This document shows positions 1-7,027 of a DNA stretch of 34,059 nucleotides, in pieces (within the stretch, counting starts at the first letter, position 1; every line of letters starts with the position of its first letter). The DNA lies in the IMG/VR virus record IMGVR_UViG_3300042294_003544, positions 1 to 34,059 of that record; one strand, written 5' to 3'. Source of the DNA: a virus. The translations under genes were made by a program, and so were the position numbers. The notes under the pieces are model-generated. The model was not told the origin of the DNA. It saw only the letters and a list, made by a program, of their open reading frames with translations, and searched no databases.

Positions 1-81
1 GAACGGCACAAGCTCAGGGTGGCGAGCACGAATGACCGCCCAGACTTCGGGGCTGGTTTCCACGGTTCTGTAGTCCGACAT
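1..81 (-). CDS. Hypothetical protein, N-terminal fragment (runs off left edge)
   Basis: An ATG at 79-81 opens a minus-strand frame that stays open to the window edge. The 27 visible residues begin MSDYRTVETSPEVW and match no family I recognise. A well-formed sigma70-like promoter lies 25 bp upstream (106-134), which supports this as a real start. The stop codon is outside the window. Confidence 0.55.
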   Translation of the reverse strand, partial: MSDYRTVETSPEVWAVIRARHPELVPF

Positions 82-105
82 TGGGAGTGGCGTTTGTATG
101 CTATT

Positions 106-134
106 ACTATACCGTTTCTGCCAAGCAGGGACAA
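106..134 (-). promoter_or_regulatory. Sigma70-like promoter with palindromic spacer (P1)
   Basis: On the minus strand it has TTGTCC (-35), 17 nt, then TATAGT (-10). The spacer has CTGC-ttg-GCAG followed by AAACGG, as in the other members of this promoter family at 432, 3704, 7234 and 22430. It drives the gene starting at 81. Confidence 0.6.
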
Positions 135-169
135 GGGTGGAAACCGCCCGTTTTCGGGGTTGATGGTGA

Positions 170-409
170 CTAAGGGGTGAGTTCGTCCCACGAGTTAAAT
201 TCCGCAAGGTGCTCAATCATATAAGGTTGCATCCAATCCCAGCCGTCATTGATCTCTTGCCAGAACCGCCCCGTAAGATTTTCTTGCGTGTACCTTGTAT
301 CGCGGAACAACCACTCATTCCACTCGTAAAAGTGTTGTGAATACACACCAAAAACAGCAGCAGCCCAAAACTGGGCTGCATACTTAAACTGAGTGAGTGG
401 GTTCTTCAT
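170..409 (-). CDS. Hypothetical small protein, 79 aa
   Basis: Unrecognised. The protein is rich in Trp, Tyr and Phe (seven Trp in 79 residues) and has no clear membrane segment or Cys motif. It has its own sigma70-like promoter 23 bp upstream (432-460), and the next gene downstream has another, so it looks monocistronic. I see no homology clue to function. Confidence 0.6.
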   Translation of the reverse strand: MKNPLTQFKYAAQFWAAAVFGVYSQHFYEWNEWLFRDTRYTQENLTGRFWQEINDGWDWMQPYMIEHLAEFNSWDELTP

Positions 410-431
410 GGGTCAGCGTTTACACACTATT

Positions 432-460
432 ATTATACTGCTTCTGCGTCGCAGAAACAA
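432..460 (-). promoter_or_regulatory. Sigma70-like promoter with palindromic spacer (P2)
   Basis: Minus strand: TTGTTT, 17-nt spacer, TATAAT. The -35 and spacer contain the inverted repeat TTCTGC-gac-GCAGAA. It sits just upstream of the 79-aa gene starting at 409. Confidence 0.65.
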
Positions 461-525
461 GGGGTGGAAACCGCCCGTGTGCGAGGGGGGAAGATAATGC
501 TTCGCACTCTTCGAAAAAACTTTTC

Positions 526-562
526 AATGTTGAGGGGGGTGGGGGGGTACCCCCCTAACATT
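526..562. repeat. Inverted repeat, two-part stem with G-run loop
   Basis: AATGTT and AGGGGGGT on the left are complementary to ACCCCCCT and AACATT on the right, with one unpaired G and an 8-nt G-rich loop. Confidence 0.7.
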
Positions 563-669
563 GACTTTACAGGTTACCCCGGCGTACCTGTCTAAACTAG
601 TCGGCCATTTGGAAGCTGCCGAATAAGCGTGAAACTACTGGGGGTTTTAGCTGGAAAAATTTCAAAGTG

Positions 670-727
670 GGGGGACCCACCCCACCCCACTCAGTGCCCG
701 CAAGTTCTCAAGGGGGGTGGGTCCCCC
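670..727. repeat. Perfect 14-nt inverted repeat
   Basis: GGGGGACCCACCCC at 670-683 is the exact reverse complement of 714-727, separated by 30 nt. No T-run follows on either strand, so it does not look like a simple intrinsic terminator. Confidence 0.75.
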
Positions 728-775
728 TAGTTTACATAAAAATTTCGTGGAGAGGGCAGGGTAAAGTCATGTACA

Positions 776-824
776 GGGAGAGTGTTGTGGGTTATGTGAA
801 ATGACCTTGGGGCAACACTCTTCC
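776..824. repeat. Inverted repeat in the leader of the rightward genes
   Basis: AGAGTGTTG (779-787) pairs with CAACACTCT (813-821) and extends to 776/824 with one G-U pair. The stem ends about 20 nt before the start codon at 847, so it would form in the 5' leader and could affect translation. Confidence 0.6.
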
Positions 825-846
825 TCCCAAAACTTTTCACTCAACT

Positions 847-1929
847 ATGAACTTAATAGCGGCTAGACACACGGCGTCTCAAGCACTAACGAACGCTTTT
901 TCACAATTTGAGTCCAGAATTAATGAACTGGAAGCTGAAGTTAAAGACACCAAGGGCAAACTGGCTAAGGCAGAAAAGGCTTTATATTGTTGTGAAGATA
1001 AACTTAAAGAGACAAAAGAGATAGTTGTAAGTTTCGCCCACGAAGCTGGAATGTCAGTCAATGACTCTAGTCTCCACAACGCAACCTTGTTCCTTGGGAA
1101 ATGCGCAAGGGAGCTGTCTTCCCTTAAGGAAGATGCGGAAGCCCTTGGGTACGCGTCCCTTAAAAGCATGGTTAAGGCAGTCAAAATGACCACGAGTGAC
1201 ACAAGGGGCAGAAAGACTCGCGCATACTACGAAGATATACTTCCAAGGGAGCTTACAAGATTGCCTCTCGGTGTTCAACTGGCTAGCTCGGTCTCAGACT
1301 CGCGATACATCGAAAAACTTTTAATTGACGGAGTATATCCTGTATTTGAGCAGTATCTGGGGTCTGCTGCAGCTGACGTTGAACGTCTAACCCTATTGTG
1401 GAGCGAAATTAGCAGCGAAAGAGACATGGACACCGTTAAAAATTGGTGTCTCGAACGCACGGCGGGTGTGCGAGAGCAAACACCTCAGGACCTTGTTCCA
1501 CTTAGTGAGCTGATTTCCGATAGTGTTGGTACGTCAGGAGCATACAACACTCAAGTCCGTAGAGACTTGTTGGCCTGGGTGAACGAGGGGAATGTTTGTG
1601 TGTCTCGCATGGAGCTTGAAAAAGACTGGGAGACCTTGACCAGCAACAGTATCGTACACAAGTTGGTGAAGAAGTACGCGGGTTGTCCCATGCACTCCAG
1701 TGTTTGTGAAGCTGCAAAGGCTCTTGGATACTTGTCTTCAAGCGGGGTTTGGTCGGAGGAAATTACGCTCGGCCAGTTAGCCGCCGCTTTAAGGGCAACA
1801 GACTCAGTGAAAGACACTGCAAAGTGGAACACAGACTTTGTGGATGCGGCTATAGAAGCCATCCAAAGCCGCACTGGGGGTAAAATCCAAATGAACCCGT
1901 TTACGAAGAGTGTGTCCACCGTAAACTAA
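847..1929 (+). CDS. Hypothetical coiled-coil protein, 360 aa (rightward)
   Basis: This is one of the few rightward genes. Residues about 20-65 have the heptad-like charged pattern of a coiled coil (repeated E-L-E, K-L-A-K-A-E-K spacing), followed by a mostly helical domain without recognisable catalytic motifs. The ATG at 847 follows the hairpin-rich non-coding region directly and has no strong Shine-Dalgarno sequence. A short rightward gene follows 35 bp later, suggesting a two-gene unit. All competing frames here are shadows. Function unknown. Confidence 0.75.
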   Translation: MNLIAARHTASQALTNAFSQFESRINELEAEVKDTKGKLAKAEKALYCCEDKLKETKEIVVSFAHEAGMSVNDSSLHNATLFLGKCARELSSLKEDAEALGYASLKSMVKAVKMTTSDTRGRKTRAYYEDILPRELTRLPLGVQLASSVSDSRYIEKLLIDGVYPVFEQYLGSAAADVERLTLLWSEISSERDMDTVKNWCLERTAGVREQTPQDLVPLSELISDSVGTSGAYNTQVRRDLLAWVNEGNVCVSRMELEKDWETLTSNSIVHKLVKKYAGCPMHSSVCEAAKALGYLSSSGVWSEEITLGQLAAALRATDSVKDTAKWNTDFVDAAIEAIQSRTGGKIQMNPFTKSVSTVN

Positions 1930-1964
1930 AGTACAACCTTCCTTTAATCCTGTAAGGGGCGATT

Positions 1965-2171
1965 ATGAACCTAGCTGATGACGACAATAAGGATTGGAAA
2001 CAAACCACTTTTGACGGGAAAGTTATAGACCGTGAAGACATCTGTGTTCTACTCGACCGCACATTCCGCTGCGGACACTCGACACAAGGCAGCCCATTAG
2101 AGTATTACGGGCCGATTCCTCGACTCGTTGACCCGCCTAAGCGAAAGAAACCGAGACCCGTGGGGGACTAG
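1965..2171 (+). CDS. Hypothetical small protein, 68 aa (rightward)
   Basis: The start is supported by AAGGGG seven nucleotides before the ATG. The protein is acidic at the N-terminus and ends in a Pro/Lys/Arg-rich tail (DPPKRKKPRPVGD). It is second in the rightward pair and converges tail-to-tail with the leftward gene ending at 2168, overlapping it by 4 nt. No family recognised. Confidence 0.65.
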   Translation: MNLADDDNKDWKQTTFDGKVIDREDICVLLDRTFRCGHSTQGSPLEYYGPIPRLVDPPKRKKPRPVGD

Positions 2172-2833
2172 CCGTAGTACGGCACCGTAGGTACAAACAC
2201 CATTGGGAACCTTGACCCTTTTACTCTTGCGACAAATCCCTGGTACTTTTCAACCCATATCGGATCAGCGTAGCAAAGCTCTCCGAGCCGACTTGTCGGG
2301 TTGCCTGAAGAAGTAGCATCGAGTTCTTCGTTGGTTCTCTCAAGGAGCTTGGCTTCGTTGCTGTTTTCTTCAAATTCTCTGTGCGGGAAGTAGCGAGCGT
2401 ACCAACTTAGCCGGTCATACAGGAACCCTGTCTCAGCAAGTTGGTTGTCGCACATGTCGTAAACTTGAGCGGTCTCGTAGCTAACGTAGCGAGGATCACC
2501 CGAATCACCAATCTGCACGGTGACGAAACAATCGCGCTGCCAGAGCCAGTCCGAACTTCCAACTGGCGCGTATATAGTGTACACGAAAAAATCAGACAGG
2601 TCGTTTTCGTGGTTGCAAGTGTTTTCTCGTACAACTTGTTCGTACTCGCAACCTTTTATCAACTTGAAAAGCGAAACAAGGTCCGCATAGGCGTCCTCCG
2701 AAAAGTCGCTTTCTTCCACGCATTCATGAATCGAAGGAGGAAGAGACATTGGCTTCCCGAGCGAGCTCTCAATGTGCTTTCTCGTGTCCAGCATGCACAT
2801 GAACCAGTGCTTTTTATCCCGGATTACATTCAT
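2168..2833 (-). CDS. Hypothetical protein, 221 aa
   Basis: An acidic, aromatic-rich soluble protein with no transmembrane segment. It contains several Cys and His but in no recognised metal-binding spacing. It lies 34 bp downstream of the small Cys-containing gene at 2868-3170 and probably belongs to the operon started at the promoter at 3704-3731. Function unknown. Confidence 0.7.
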   Translation of the reverse strand: MNVIRDKKHWFMCMLDTRKHIESSLGKPMSLPPSIHECVEESDFSEDAYADLVSLFKLIKGCEYEQVVRENTCNHENDLSDFFVYTIYAPVGSSDWLWQRDCFVTVQIGDSGDPRYVSYETAQVYDMCDNQLAETGFLYDRLSWYARYFPHREFEENSNEAKLLERTNEELDATSSGNPTSRLGELCYADPIWVEKYQGFVARVKGSRFPMVFVPTVPYYG

Positions 2834-2867
2834 TGTTTAGTGTTGAGGTATACCGAAGGGGGAAGCA

Positions 2868-3170
2868 TTAACTAGGAGAGCCCCGCTCTCGCGCCTCTTG
2901 TCGAGTGCGGCTTCGTCCAACGTGGTAGCCGTCGCAAAATGCACATTTGTACGCACTGAAGGTGCCACCGAGTCTCTTTTGCATCGAGTCGGCTGCTTTC
3001 AATGCTGAGCTTTTGCTATTATACATGACTTTGGGCTTCCCACTCTTGAGTGAAATGTGAGAGTTTCGTGAGAAAAGACCCCATGCGACCCCGGTGACGA
3101 AAAAATTCCGAAGTGCCCTTTGAATTGGGAACTGGTCTTGAACTGCCCGGTATAAGTTGTACGGGTCCAT
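2868..3170 (-). CDS. Small zinc-ribbon-like protein, 100 aa
   Basis: The C-terminal half carries SKSSALKAADSMQKR followed by YKCAFCDGYHVGR. This resembles the common phage and bacterial mini-protein pattern of a Ser/Ala/Lys helix followed by a Cys-x2-Cys-x-x-Tyr/Trp-His knuckle. The tail is Arg-rich, suggesting nucleic-acid contact. Its ATG overlaps the stop of the upstream gene (TAATG), indicating translational coupling. The metal-binding role is inferred from the motif only. Confidence 0.65.
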   Translation of the reverse strand: MDPYNLYRAVQDQFPIQRALRNFFVTGVAWGLFSRNSHISLKSGKPKVMYNSKSSALKAADSMQKRLGGTFSAYKCAFCDGYHVGRSRTRQEARERGSPS

Positions 3171-3679
3171 TATCCGGTTATAGCTGCGTTTCTGGCTGCG
3201 GCTAACGCCAAGGGGTCGGAGGAACTGTTGCGCTTTCCGTTAAACCACTTGCAGCACGTAAGATGGAAGTAAGGGTCGCTTACCGGGGTAGACCCGATGA
3301 AGCCTCCGCTCGTTTCCCACTTGGGCTGGTTCTTGCAAAAGGGGCAATTTTCGTGTTCTACCCCGACAATCTCAAGCACATTGCTCCGGTGTACACCAGG
3401 CAGGGACATACCAACCGGGTTTTCTGCCCACTCAATCAGCCCCTTGGGGAGAATCACTCTGTAACCGTCCCAGTAGTCAAACTCGGGCGACAGCACGTTT
3501 TTGAACCCAGCGCCTCGAATACGCATCTCTGCTGTGAACACTATTTCAAACTTTTTGCTCCCATGAGCCATCCTCCAGATGCACAACCCTTTCTCGGGCT
3601 TGCGCTCTGCGTAGTTATGGAATACTAAACTCCCCAAAAGTTCTTTTGTGCTGAGAGTTTGGGGCTGGGCGAGGGTCAT
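3170..3679 (-). CDS. Hypothetical protein with CPFC knuckle, 169 aa
   Basis: First gene of an operon starting at the promoter 3704-3731. The protein has a CPFC motif and a later CC pair plus an upstream His (EHENCPFC), compatible with one zinc site in the C-terminal third. The N-terminal two thirds look like a compact alpha/beta fold with no recognisable family. It is translationally coupled to the next gene. Confidence 0.7.
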   Translation of the reverse strand: MTLAQPQTLSTKELLGSLVFHNYAERKPEKGLCIWRMAHGSKKFEIVFTAEMRIRGAGFKNVLSPEFDYWDGYRVILPKGLIEWAENPVGMSLPGVHRSNVLEIVGVEHENCPFCKNQPKWETSGGFIGSTPVSDPYFHLTCCKWFNGKRNSSSDPLALAAARNAAITG

Positions 3680-3703
3680 TGTTCGAGTGTCTCAACTGAA
3701 TTA

Positions 3704-3731
3704 AGTATACGTTACTGCCGAGCAGAAACAA
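3704..3731 (-). promoter_or_regulatory. Sigma70-like promoter with palindromic spacer (P3)
   Basis: Minus strand: TTGTTT, 16 nt, TATACT, with CTGC-tcg-GCAG in the spacer. It directly follows the terminator hairpin of the upstream membrane-protein gene, so terminator and -35 element are adjacent. Confidence 0.65.
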
Positions 3732-3732
3732 G

Positions 3733-3746
3733 GGCGGTTAACCGCC
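3733..3746 (-). terminator. Intrinsic terminator hairpin GGCGG-TTAA-CCGCC
   Basis: A perfect palindrome directly abuts the stop codon of the membrane-protein gene and is followed on the minus strand by CTTGTTT. The T-rich tail doubles as the -35 of the next promoter. Confidence 0.6.
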
Positions 3747-4274
3747 TTAACCAAGTCCCCCTTCTCCCAGATCGGTTCGAGGGGCAATACCTTCTTGCCT
3801 TCTCCTCGACTCGATAACAGAATCAATTCGCTCTCTTTGGGTAGCAATTAAAACACTTGGAATACTCAGCGAATAAGAGAATGCGAGAATGCCAAGGAAC
3901 AGGTATATTCGTTCCAACCAGATACTTTGGGTGGGAACAGCTTTTGACACCAGCACGGTTACAAAAATAAGCCCAAGCGTAACAAGGTAAGACAGGAAGA
4001 GTACCTGGTGGCGAGCCCATCGTCTATTGAGACGTTCCCGGTACACCTCGGCGACCCTCCAGTTTCCCGGTGGGATCAGAACAGGATCTCCGACCACCAC
4101 AATCAGGATGGCGATAGAGTAGGCTAGAACGGAAAATGCTGTAAATAGCATATTCAGTGCGGCGTCATTGCCGTGTATGAGTGGTTGAAGGTAGTACGCA
4201 ACGACTCCTGACGTTACCGCCTTGGGGCGTGTCAAACCTAAAACTAGTTTGCTGAACGAAAACTTTCCAGACAT
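3747..4274 (-). CDS. Hypothetical integral membrane protein, 175 aa
   Basis: About four hydrophobic segments are visible: around residues 20-32 (weak), 40-62, 92-110 and 120-143. A basic loop (YRERLNRRWARHQ) lies between segments two and three, and the C-terminus is charged and Gly-rich. No holin, transporter or photosynthesis motif was recognised. It ends against a terminator hairpin. The fold suggests an inner-membrane protein of the infected cell; function unknown. Confidence 0.7.
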   Translation of the reverse strand: MSGKFSFSKLVLGLTRPKAVTSGVVAYYLQPLIHGNDAALNMLFTAFSVLAYSIAILIVVVGDPVLIPPGNWRVAEVYRERLNRRWARHQVLFLSYLVTLGLIFVTVLVSKAVPTQSIWLERIYLFLGILAFSYSLSIPSVLIATQRERIDSVIESRRRQEGIAPRTDLGEGGLG

Positions 4275-4350
4275 TTGGCTACGGGGGTGTTTAACCTGAG
4301 AAGTGTGTGCTGATTTCGCTTAAGAGCTGCGTGGGACTACCCGACAGTAA

Positions 4351-4647
4351 TCAGTCAGAGCCTTGCCTTAGAAAGGATTCGCGTTTCAGGGCCAGAGCGT
4401 CCAGCTCAGACGCGATTAGGTTCAGGGCATCACGTACATGGCATTTGTATTCCATAGGAAAACCGTATAGTGAGCCGTATTCTACCGGTGAAGCTTCCTG
4501 GGCTGCAACACGGATGGCCTAAGCAAGGGCGCTAAAGCCGGAGTCAGCTTCAGGGTTGTGACGATGGCTAAACGCACTCACTACCTTTTGTGTTGCGGCT
4601 TTGACCTCTTGGGTAGAGCTAAGGTTACCGTAGGGGTCAATCGTCAT
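4351..4647 (-). pseudogene. Small gene with an in-frame TAG codon (42 + 55 codons)
   Basis: The frame starts at an ATG with a good AAGGAG site and overlaps the upstream stop (ATGA). It reads 42 residues ending NPEADSGFSALA, meets TAG at 4519-4521, then continues in the same frame for 55 residues (AIRVAAQEASPVEYG to SFLRQGSD) before TGA. The second part looks genuinely coding: amphipathic, no odd codons, no separate start with a ribosome site. It could be an amber mutation in a decaying gene, programmed readthrough or suppression, or a sequencing error. TAG is a normal stop for other genes here (for example 2168). Product function unknown. Confidence 0.6.
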
Positions 4648-4754
4648 TTTCTCCTTGTTAAACCTTGAAGGACATTGTACATGATGATTGTTGCCACCAC
4701 ACCTGCAACGGCAACGGCGGACACGATAATCACTAACAAAACTGGAACTTCCAT
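4644..4754 (-). CDS. Single-pass membrane peptide, 36 aa
   Basis: A very short gene beginning MEVPVLLVIIVSAV and ending in a basic tail (LTRRK). Residues 4-25 form one strong transmembrane helix. Its TGA overlaps the ATG of the next gene (ATGA), so the two are coupled. It has the size of a small membrane regulator or a photosystem/cytochrome single-helix subunit, but matches none that I recognise. Confidence 0.55.
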   Translation of the reverse strand: MEVPVLLVIIVSAVAVAGVVATIIMYNVLQGLTRRK

Positions 4755-4813
4755 GGTAGTTTCGGGTGGTTTGAGTGGGCAGAGTGGTACTAAAGAATAA
4801 TTTCTCCTAGTGG

Positions 4814-5182
4814 CTAAGACCAGAACCTTTTGAGGTAGTTTTCCCTTTCAACTTGGCGTTCCTCATTGTACTGTTCAAGCCAATAGTCGTTGCGTTTGTC
4901 TGTGAAGAATCCCTTACACGACCCTCGATACTTTCGGTAAAACAGTGTCATTTTCGAAGCTAGCCAAACTCCGTGTTCCCGAACTTCTCTTAAACTCATT
5001 GTGAATTTACACTCTGGGACGTCTTCTGTTCGAACATTCCACACGCTGGTGTAAGCCGTGGGGTTTGCATTCCACACGTCGTTTGCACTTATAAGTTCCC
5101 CAGAGATAGCGCACCACTTTTCGATAGGGTGGAGACTGCCGTGAGTTACACGAAAGTGAATGCAAGACTGACAGGGTGACAT
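4814..5182 (-). CDS. Hypothetical Cys-containing protein, 122 aa
   Basis: I start this gene at the internal ATG at 5182 (MSPCQSCIHF), because a longer upstream extension would overlap the better gene at 5217-5423 and is shadow-like. The N-terminus has CQSC followed by WC about 19 residues later, and another Cys further on, a pattern seen in small metal- or FeS-binding proteins. The C-terminus is charged and aromatic (DYWLEQYNEERQ). No family recognised. Confidence 0.6.
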   Translation of the reverse strand: MSPCQSCIHFRVTHGSLHPIEKWCAISGELISANDVWNANPTAYTSVWNVRTEDVPECKFTMSLREVREHGVWLASKMTLFYRKYRGSCKGFFTDKRNDYWLEQYNEERQVERENYLKRFWS

Positions 5183-5216
5183 TGGAGTTTGCTTAGTTTG
5201 GTGAGTTGCTAACGAG

Positions 5217-5423
5217 TTACTCGGGTAGTTCTCTGTGGAAATAACCAGCCAGCTCATTATAAACAGAGCACTCTTCCCAGAGCAAGGTGCCGTAGTCGTC
5301 GAAGCCCTTTTCGCAGGCACGCTCGCTCTCATTTTCGAGTTGGTGCGCCTCGTTGCGAAGAGCTTGTGCAACTCTGCGTGCGTCTTCAGGTGTGAGCTCA
5401 TACTTTATCGTAGATTTGGTCAT
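5217..5423 (-). CDS. Hypothetical acidic helical protein, 68 aa
   Basis: A short, strongly helical acidic protein (ALRNEAHQLENESERA) with no membrane segment. It follows the 85-aa gene at 5437-5694 by 13 bp and probably shares its transcript from the promoter at 5718-5747. Unknown function. Confidence 0.6.
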   Translation of the reverse strand: MTKSTIKYELTPEDARRVAQALRNEAHQLENESERACEKGFDDYGTLLWEECSVYNELAGYFHRELPE

Positions 5424-5436
5424 AAGTGAAAAGTTG

Positions 5437-5694
5437 TCAGGACTCTCCCTCTAAGTCATTGGCCAAACTCAAAATGTCTTCGACAAGAATGGCATCCTCA
5501 CTGAAATAAAAGGTTCCCTCGTACTCATATGTTTTTTCCACCTTAACCTCTTGAGACTTAAGCTTCGCTAAAGCCCGGAGTGCAACGGCCAACCCTAGGC
5601 GAAGGCCAATCTCAGGAAAATCGTACTGCTCAAATACGTCGTTTGCAGAACTGTACAACTCTTTTGCTGTTGGTGGCAATTTAGAAGTTTTCAT
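5437..5694 (-). CDS. Hypothetical protein, 85 aa; tandem paralogue of 5807-6058
   Basis: The N-terminus (KTSKLPPTAKELYSSA) and C-terminus (ANDLEGES) align with the adjacent 83-aa gene, which has NTSKLCPNAQELYDAA and ADDLEGKS. The central 30 residues are diverged. The copies share gene length and the preceding promoter architecture, so the pair arose by tandem duplication including the intergenic cassette. Function unknown. Confidence 0.65.
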   Translation of the reverse strand: MKTSKLPPTAKELYSSANDVFEQYDFPEIGLRLGLAVALRALAKLKSQEVKVEKTYEYEGTFYFSEDAILVEDILSLANDLEGES

Positions 5695-5717
5695 GGCTGA
5701 ATTGGTTAGCTGAAACC

Positions 5718-5747
5718 ACTATAGCGGGTTTTTAGCGGCAAGAGCAA
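5718..5747 (-). promoter_or_regulatory. Sigma70-like promoter (P4, palindrome degenerate)
   Basis: Minus strand: TTGCTC, 18 nt, TATAGT. The spacer has lost the CTGC...GCAG palindrome seen in the other members. A GC-rich imperfect hairpin (GGCGGGAAACCGGCC) lies just upstream. Confidence 0.5.
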
Positions 5748-5806
5748 GGCGGGAAACCGGCCCCAGCTCTCCAACTTCATCTCAGGTTTGTCCGTATAAA
5801 TGGTTA

Positions 5807-6058
5807 TCAGGACTTTCCCTCTAAGTCGTCAGCAATCTCTGTTAAAGAGGTCGTACAGTTTGTGATCCCGCGTATAAACTCAGTTTTTGGTTTGTTATTG
5901 AAAATTCCAATTTCCCTCTCCCACTTGTCTGAAAGACGGTGTAGGGCAGCGGCCAACGCTATGCGAAGGGTATCCTCGGGGATCTCAAACTGCTTAAGTG
6001 TGGATTCTGCGGCGTCGTACAGCTCTTGAGCGTTGGGACACAGTTTAGAGGTGTTCAT
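5807..6058 (-). CDS. Hypothetical protein, 83 aa; tandem paralogue of 5437-5694
   Basis: See the paralogue at 5437-5694 for the shared ends. Helical, acidic, no catalytic motif. It is preceded by its own promoter (6091-6119), which lies inside the 3' end of the upstream coding region. Confidence 0.65.
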   Translation of the reverse strand: MNTSKLCPNAQELYDAAESTLKQFEIPEDTLRIALAAALHRLSDKWEREIGIFNNKPKTEFIRGITNCTTSLTEIADDLEGKS

Positions 6059-6078
6059 GGCTGTTGGCCAAAGGTGGG

Positions 6079-6468
6079 TTAACTGACTCTACTATACCGC
6101 TTTCTGCTCAAGATAGCAAGGGCGGGAAACCGGCCCCTAGCCCTCCAACTATGTACAATTTCACGATAGGCGCACCATAGCTTAAAGCTTAACCTCCAAC
6201 GTAGTCTACTCACACCCCTGAAACCCTTTACAGGTGCAAAGTTCGGGCGATCGTAGTAGTTCACTTCCGGGAAGCTTAAGTCCGTATCCACACTTATGCT
6301 GTACCCTCTCATGAATGACTTTTGTGTTTGTGCTTCAAATAGCTTCACTGCTTCTTCGATTCCTTCGCAGTAGCACTCGAACACCGGTTGAGGATTGGAC
6401 CGGTAGTAAGCTTCTGACCTATCACCGTATCTGGATCCATACCAGAATTGGTAAGTTCTCCTGCTCAT
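6079..6468 (-). CDS. Hypothetical basic protein, 129 aa
   Basis: An aromatic N-terminus (RRTYQFWYGSRYGDRSEAYY) is followed by an Arg/Trp-rich C-terminus. The last 25 or so residues are encoded by the GC-rich hairpin and promoter cassette at 6091-6137, so the natural C-terminus may have been extended when that cassette was inserted. It is coupled to the upstream 56-aa gene by an ATGA overlap. Function unknown. Confidence 0.55.
   Translation of the reverse strand: MSRRTYQFWYGSRYGDRSEAYYRSNPQPVFECYCEGIEEAVKLFEAQTQKSFMRGYSISVDTDLSFPEVNYYDRPNFAPVKGFRGVSRLRWRLSFKLWCAYREIVHSWRARGRFPALAILSRKRYSRVS
6091..6119 (-). promoter_or_regulatory. Sigma70-like promoter (P5) inside the end of a coding region
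   Basis: Minus strand: TTGCTA, 17 nt, TATAGT, with GCAGAAAGCGG preserved next to the -10 but the left palindrome arm lost. It drives the gene starting at 6058. Confidence 0.55.
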
Positions 6469-6635
6469 TCCTGCTCAAACCGGTGAGCCAGGGCAGCTGC
6501 GGCATCGTCTGCCCTCTTGGCTAGGTTGCTTAGCTCATAGTCCGAGAGTGGAAAACGTGAGTCGCACTCTTTAATTAAGTGGAGGTAAATTTCTGTGGCC
6601 AGATTCATGTAGCGTTCCTCTGTGTAGCTTGCCAT
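6465..6635 (-). CDS. Hypothetical small helical protein, 56 aa
   Basis: Starts MASYTEERYMNLATEIYLHL and ends AHRFEQE. It is a compact amphipathic helical protein. Its TGA overlaps the next ATG (ATGA), which is good evidence that both are translated as a coupled pair. Unrecognised. Confidence 0.55.
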   Translation of the reverse strand: MASYTEERYMNLATEIYLHLIKECDSRFPLSDYELSNLAKRADDAAAALAHRFEQE

Positions 6636-6688
6636 TTTGTTTAGGGGGGTTGGTTGGTGAAGACCTTTACAAGGCTATTGAGGGAAAG

Positions 6689-6836
6689 TCAGCGCCGTTC
6701 GGTTTCTAAAATCGGATAAAAAACTCCACAAACTACCCCACTAATAATGGGAATCCATGCAGTATTTGGAAACATAAAGGCGAAAAGAGCCCCCAATGCA
6801 GCCAGTGGCTATAAGGTTGAAATAGTTGAGTTTCAT
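6689..6836 (-). pseudogene. Possible frameshifted small membrane protein
   Basis: An ATG at 6836 opens MKLNYFNLI, but its frame yields an unlikely 31-residue product ending at 6741. A shift of one nucleotide near the ninth codon joins a convincing hydrophobic sequence (LAALGALFAFMFPNTAWIP and on to ILETERR) ending in TGA at 6689. This fits a two-segment membrane protein of about 48 residues broken by one indel. It could also be two unrelated short frames. Confidence 0.35.
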
Positions 6837-6846
6837 GACTGTGGGG

Positions 6847-6972
6847 TTAACGCCGAAAAGGTGAGGACCAGAAAGCTCTTGATACCACCACGTAAATAAC
6901 GAGAGTGGACGTAACACCGATGAGACCTAAAAAGGTCACAACGTTTCCATTAAAGTCGAGAGTGTCGGGCAT
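6847..6972 (-). CDS. Single-pass membrane peptide, 41 aa
   Basis: Starts MPDTLDFNGNVV. A hydrophobic stretch (about residues 12-31) is followed by a short basic tail, giving one membrane helix. It is followed 10 bp later by the possible frameshifted membrane gene. No recognised family. Confidence 0.45.
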   Translation of the reverse strand: MPDTLDFNGNVVTFLGLIGVTSTLVIYVVVSRAFWSSPFRR

Positions 6973-7027
6973 TGCAGGGAGGTTGGTTGAGGTATGTGGG
7001 TTTGGTGTTTTAACGTTGCTAAGCAGC

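Larger units (their letters stand above)
480..846. other. Non-coding, G/C-run-rich region with three large inverted repeats
   Basis: There is no convincing ORF in about 360 bp between divergent transcription units. It holds three strong inverted repeats. At 526-562 the arms are AATGTT plus AGGGGGGT paired with ACCCCCCT plus AACATT. At 670-683 and 714-727 there is a perfect 14-nt pair (GGGGGACCCACCCC and its complement) around a 30-nt loop. At 779-787 and 813-821 AGAGTGTTG pairs with CAACACTCT, extendable to about 12 pairs with one wobble. Long homopolymer G runs are unlike the rest of the window. It could be a replication origin, a structured RNA or a bidirectional control region; the sequence alone does not decide. 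Confidence 0.6.

Noticed and set aside
4307-4522. 71-aa rightward frame
   Set aside because: Shadow of the minus-strand gene with the in-frame TAG; no ribosome site and Ser/Arg-rich shadow composition.
5183-5401. N-terminal extension of the 122-aa Cys-containing protein
   Set aside because: It overlaps the 68-aa gene at 5217-5423 in another frame and has shadow-like composition.
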